Positions 61,178 through 64,000 of a stretch of 64,000 nucleotides of DNA are shown here, one piece after another. This stretch comes from Lachnospiraceae bacterium UBA3310. Its GTDB lineage: Bacteria > Bacillota > Clostridia > Lachnospirales > Lachnospiraceae. The stretch spans positions 117,044 through 181,043 of the forward strand of contig DESQ01000017.1 in the NCBI GenBank assembly GCA_002361355.1, in the 5' to 3' direction. The position numbers were made by a program, and so were the translations under genes. Every line of letters starts with the position of its first letter. Positions within the stretch are counted from its first letter, which is position 1. The notes beneath the pieces are model-generated. The model was given only the letters and a program-made list of their open reading frames with translations. It was not told the origin of the DNA and searched no databases.

Positions 61178-61247
61178 CTACACAATACGCCGATATGTTT
61201 CACAATCCTGACATTATTCGCGTGTGCATTACCGTATTACAATATGA

Positions 61248-61271
61248 CAGCCCGGAAATCATTCCGGGCTG
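61248..61271 (-). terminator. Hairpin overlapping the stop of the second response regulator
   Basis: A 10-bp stem, CAGCCCGGAA/TTCCGGGCTG, with loop ATCA. The stop codon lies in it. No strong T-run follows. Confidence 0.5.
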
Positions 61272-62017
61272 TAACGGTTCTGGTATTCCGACGGGGAAAC
61301 ACCTACATATTTTTTAAAGGTCGCGCTGAAATAAGTAATGTTCCGATACCCCACCTGCTCCGCCACCTCATATACCTTATGCCGGTAATCCTGCAGCATT
61401 GTCATTGCCACTCTCATCCGTTTCTTTGTCACAAAGGTCATCAGGGTGGAGTCTGTCTCCTTGCGGAACAAATGGCTTAAATGCCCCTCGCTGATCCCCA
61501 GGCTGTCCGCCACCGCCTTGACGGAAATATTGGGATTCGCATAATTTTCGTCCACATAGGCCATGGCTTCCATAATATATTTGCTCTTATCCCCTGAATC
61601 CAGCCGAAGTTCCTGATTGCGCTGTTCCTTGCGCTCCGTATCCCGCCTGTTCTTTTCAATAATCTTGGATATGGTGCTCTCCAGTTCCCCGTCCCGGAAA
61701 GGTTTCAAAAGATAATCCGCCGCACCGAGTTTGATCGCCTGCTGTGCATAAGAAAAATCATCATAGGCCGTAAGGAAGATCACGCAGGGTTCTAAGCCAA
61801 ATTCGTATACTTTTTCAATCATCTCGATTCCCATCAACTTAGGCATACGGATATCCGTAATCACAATATCCGGCCTGCACTTGCGAATGATCTCCATTCC
61901 CTCTTCCCCGTTGGAGGCTTCCCCCATCACGATACAGTTAATCTTTGACCAGTCCGTCCCCATGATGATTCCCTGCCTCACCCGTTTTTCATCCTCTACC
62001 ACCACTACCTTGTACAT
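61259..62017 (-). CDS. YesN-type response regulator with AraC domain (short form)
   Basis: A 252-residue regulator: receiver domain (1-120) with VVEDEKRVRQGI, phosphorylated Asp in DIVITDIRMPKLMG (about 55) and DYLLKPFRDGE, joined directly to an AraC domain (150-250) with AYVDENYANPNISVKAVADSLGISEGHLSHLFRKE and GYRNITYFSATFKKYVGVSPSEYQNRY. Unlike the regulator at 21094 it has no long middle part. It lies 24 nt behind its kinase gene and directly in front of the AfuA-like gene, its likely target. Confidence 0.93.
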   Translation of the reverse strand: MYKVVVVEDEKRVRQGIIMGTDWSKINCIVMGEASNGEEGMEIIRKCRPDIVITDIRMPKLMGIEMIEKVYEFGLEPCVIFLTAYDDFSYAQQAIKLGAADYLLKPFRDGELESTISKIIEKNRRDTERKEQRNQELRLDSGDKSKYIMEAMAYVDENYANPNISVKAVADSLGISEGHLSHLFRKETDSTLMTFVTKKRMRVAMTMLQDYRHKVYEVAEQVGYRNITYFSATFKKYVGVSPSEYQNRYSPE

Positions 62018-62041
62018 AATCTCCCTCTTTCACCTTTCCCT

Positions 62042-63769
62042 TCATTCCCTGGTCAGGGGCAGTGTCAAATACACCTTTGTTCCAACGCCTTTCTCCGATT
62101 CCGCGTGCAATCCATACCTTTCCCCATAGTGCAGTCTTATGATCGCATCCACATTATTGTAACCGATGCTCTCATGTCCGGGCGTTTTCTCTTCCGCCAT
62201 CCTGTCCTTCTCTCCCAGCCGTTTTATCTCCTCCTGCGTCATGCCAACCCCGTCGTCCTGCACAAGAATCTGCAAAACCCCGGCTTCCGGCTCCTGTGCC
62301 TGTACCAGAACCATCCCTGCCTCCCTCTCCGCCAGTCCGTGAATGATGGCATTCTCCACAATGGGCTGCAAAGTCAGTTTGGGAATCATACAGTTTTCCA
62401 GTTCCGGCGGAATATCCACGACCAACTCAAACTTATCCTCAAAACGGATCTTCTGGATCTCCGTGTATGCCTCCACCAGAATCACTTCCTCGGAAAGCCG
62501 GATAATCGGCTTTGCAGAGATACTCATCCTCAATATCTGCGCAAGATTGGACGCCATGGAAACCAGTTCCGGCATCCCATTCTCCTTCGCCATCCATTTC
62601 ATCGTATCTAACGTGTTATACAGAAAATGCGGGTTCAACTGGGCCTGCATCATTTTGATATTGCTGTCGCTCAGTTCCCTCTCCCGCTGAATCAGCCGCT
62701 CCGTGTTGTCGATCAGATGCCTTGACATTGCGTTAAAGCTGTCCGACAACTGTCCCAGTTCATCGTCACCGTTTACTTCAATATGCACCTCGTAGTTTCC
62801 CTGTTTGATCTCACTGATTGCACGCTGCATCCTCTGAATCGGCTGGTAAATCAAACGGCTGAAATACCAGGACAGGAAAAGGCAGGCAAAAATGCTGACT
62901 ATCCCCGAAAGCACGGCAATCCCCAGCACATCGCCCTTCATATGGTTCAGGAAACCGGTAGGCTGTCGGTACATGATATACAGGCTGCACGCATCATTGT
63001 AATCCAGGTAATAGAAGCTGTCCTTCTCCATGCTCATCCGCGGTTCTTCCATGTCAAGCAGCGCCTTGCCCGCGTTCACAATCTCCTCGGAATAACTCTC
63101 GCTGGAAAAATAGACGATCTCGCGAAAATCGTCCATCACATAGATAACGCCCTCCTTCTCCTTCCCGAGCCCCTTAAAAATATTATCAAAATTATCTTTC
63201 ACGATGGTGGCTATCACGTATCCCTTTACCCGGCCGCTTTCGTCCAGCACCGTTTGCCCCACGCGAAGATATTCCACCCGTTTCTCCCCTTCATAAAGCC
63301 TTGCGTTACAAACCACATTCTCTCCCGGATGTTTGTCCGCCCTGTACAGTATATTCCAGTTCAGAGAAAGTTTCCTGCCGACGAACTTGTTATCGGAGGT
63401 GGTCATTTTCCGCCGTCCCTCGCTGTCATAAACGGAAAAGCTGGCATAATTGCCGCATTTTACATAGGCGGCATAAAGTTTCCTGTATAAATCCTCCGCA
63501 TCATTTCTATCTTCGTTTTCCAAAAACTGTCTGACCGCCTCATCCCCGCTCAATCCGTCAATCGCGCCAAACACATCGGCAAAGGCTTCCTCCAAAGATT
63601 CTTCCGCCTGCGCAAGCGTACTCTCCGCCTCACTGTTTAAATAATTCTGATAAGTCAGGTTCAGCACCTGAAGAAGCAGTAAGTACCCTCCAAGCATAGG
63701 TATAATGGAGGTTACGGTCATTCCGGTAAAAATTTTTCCCAAAAAAGATAATTTTTTAAACAGTTTCAT
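62042..63769 (-). CDS. YesM-type sensor histidine kinase with dCache-like outside domain
   Basis: A 575-residue kinase: helix 1 (about 12-35), an outside sensor of about 250 residues with Cache-like features (YASFSVYDSEGRRKMTTSDNKFVGRKLSLNWNILYRA, DESGRVKGYVIATIVKDNFDNIF), helix 2 (about 285-307), HAMP (QPIQRMQRAISEIKQGNYEVHI), then the phosphorylated His in AQLNPHFLYNTLDTM and the ATPase part QPIVENAIIHGLAE with DDGVGMT. AGGTG precedes the ATG. It should sense a small molecule outside the cell and drive the AraC-type partner behind it, controlling the Afu-like transporter. Confidence 0.93.
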   Translation of the reverse strand: MKLFKKLSFLGKIFTGMTVTSIIPMLGGYLLLLQVLNLTYQNYLNSEAESTLAQAEESLEEAFADVFGAIDGLSGDEAVRQFLENEDRNDAEDLYRKLYAAYVKCGNYASFSVYDSEGRRKMTTSDNKFVGRKLSLNWNILYRADKHPGENVVCNARLYEGEKRVEYLRVGQTVLDESGRVKGYVIATIVKDNFDNIFKGLGKEKEGVIYVMDDFREIVYFSSESYSEEIVNAGKALLDMEEPRMSMEKDSFYYLDYNDACSLYIMYRQPTGFLNHMKGDVLGIAVLSGIVSIFACLFLSWYFSRLIYQPIQRMQRAISEIKQGNYEVHIEVNGDDELGQLSDSFNAMSRHLIDNTERLIQRERELSDSNIKMMQAQLNPHFLYNTLDTMKWMAKENGMPELVSMASNLAQILRMSISAKPIIRLSEEVILVEAYTEIQKIRFEDKFELVVDIPPELENCMIPKLTLQPIVENAIIHGLAEREAGMVLVQAQEPEAGVLQILVQDDGVGMTQEEIKRLGEKDRMAEEKTPGHESIGYNNVDAIIRLHYGERYGLHAESEKGVGTKVYLTLPLTRE

Positions 63770-63783
63770 CTATTTCACCTGTG

Positions 63784-63821
63784 AAAAAAAGAGAAAACGC
63801 CTTAAAATGCAACGTTTCCTC
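63784..63821 (-). terminator. Terminator of the tRNA transcript
   Basis: A 9-bp stem with one G-U pair (GAGGAAACG/CGTTTTCTC) and a 13-nt loop, followed on the minus strand by seven T. It ends tRNA transcription 15 nt before the kinase gene. Confidence 0.75.
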
Positions 63822-63835
63822 TCCTACTTAAATAG

Positions 63836-63921
63836 TGCCGGCAACCGGAATCGAACCGGTACGGGGGGTTAGCCCCGCAGGATTTTAAGTCCTGTGCGTC
63901 TGCCAGTTCCGCCATGCCGGC
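63836..63921 (-). tRNA. tRNA-Leu (UAA)
   Basis: 86 nt on the minus strand. The acceptor ends GCCGGC pair with GCCGGC, with discriminator A. The anticodon loop CTTAAAA gives UAA for Leu. A long variable arm (CGGGGCTAACCCCCCG) and the T-loop GGTTCGATTCC are as expected for a class II tRNA. CCA is not encoded. Confidence 0.93.
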
Positions 63922-63979
63922 ATATTCACTACCTTATTAAATTAAGGATAACTATGAAATCTGCCTTTCAGAATAAAAG

Positions 63980-64000
63980 CGACCCGGATGGGATTCGAAC
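63980..64000 (-). tRNA. 3' end of a tRNA cut by the window edge
   Basis: The minus strand reads GTTCGAAT (T-loop), then a T-stem half and the acceptor half CCGGGTC with discriminator G. The anticodon lies outside the window, so the amino acid cannot be told. It is probably in one transcript with the leucine tRNA 58 nt away. Confidence 0.75.

Overview
The window looks like a chromosomal segment of a motile, anaerobic member of the Bacillota, most likely Lachnospiraceae (Clostridia). The basis is flagellin with a CsrA/FliW control pair, a monosaccharide ABC transporter next to YesM/YesN-type two-component systems, an AddAB recombination nuclease, and Gram-positive promoters, ribosome binding sites and lipoprotein signals. 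No phage, insertion sequence, CRISPR array or rRNA is visible. Almost all genes are on the minus strand.

Left part (1-14.4 kb): a membrane glycosyltransferase operon (GT2, GT-C and PTPS-related membrane proteins, the last cut by the window edge); a small charged protein; an NhaC-type antiporter; an ECF sigma factor with an FtsX-ectodomain-bearing partner; an orphan HigA antitoxin with a perfect but leaderless promoter; a NifS-like cysteine desulfurase; a DinJ antitoxin followed by a truncated toxin; a BlaI/M56 regulatory pair with a palindromic operator; and a heterodimeric ABC exporter.

Sugar sensing and uptake (14.5-26.3 kb): a multiple-monosaccharide ABC transporter with one lipoprotein, one double ATPase and two paralogous permeases. 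Upstream lie a second sugar-binding lipoprotein and a three-part sensor (membrane-anchored binding protein, YesM kinase, YesN regulator) that probably controls it. A DHH phosphoesterase heads that run of genes.

Repair and methionine (26.4-35.4 kb): metN-metI-addB-addA, tightly packed on one strand. Then comes a histidine-kinase-like ATPase with a DUF4325-type tail.

Motility island (36.7-55.3 kb): glycosyltransferases and two diacetamido-uronate sugar enzymes flank the flagellin gene and the late flagellar genes. Three sigma-28 promoters, each with a 15-bp gap, drive flgM-flgN-flgK-flgK-flgL-fliW-csrA, flaG-fliD-fliS-fliT-like and hag. The hag leader carries a hairpin displaying an ideal CsrA target plus a CsrA-like site over the ribosome binding site, so the CsrA/FliW/flagellin switch is encoded with its target in one window. 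The glycosyltransferases are good candidates for flagellin glycosylation.

Right part (55.3-64 kb): a CPA2 antiporter with a highly charged tail, an AfuABC/FbpABC-like ABC transporter with its own YesM/YesN pair, a leucine tRNA and the end of another tRNA.

The most unusual item is a roughly 95-nt structured element found twice (18525-18615 and 59741-59836), each copy starting 2 nt after the stop codon of a solute-binding lipoprotein gene. The two copies keep three nested helices by compensatory changes and end in the same GAGAATGC hairpin. I do not recognise it as a known RNA family.
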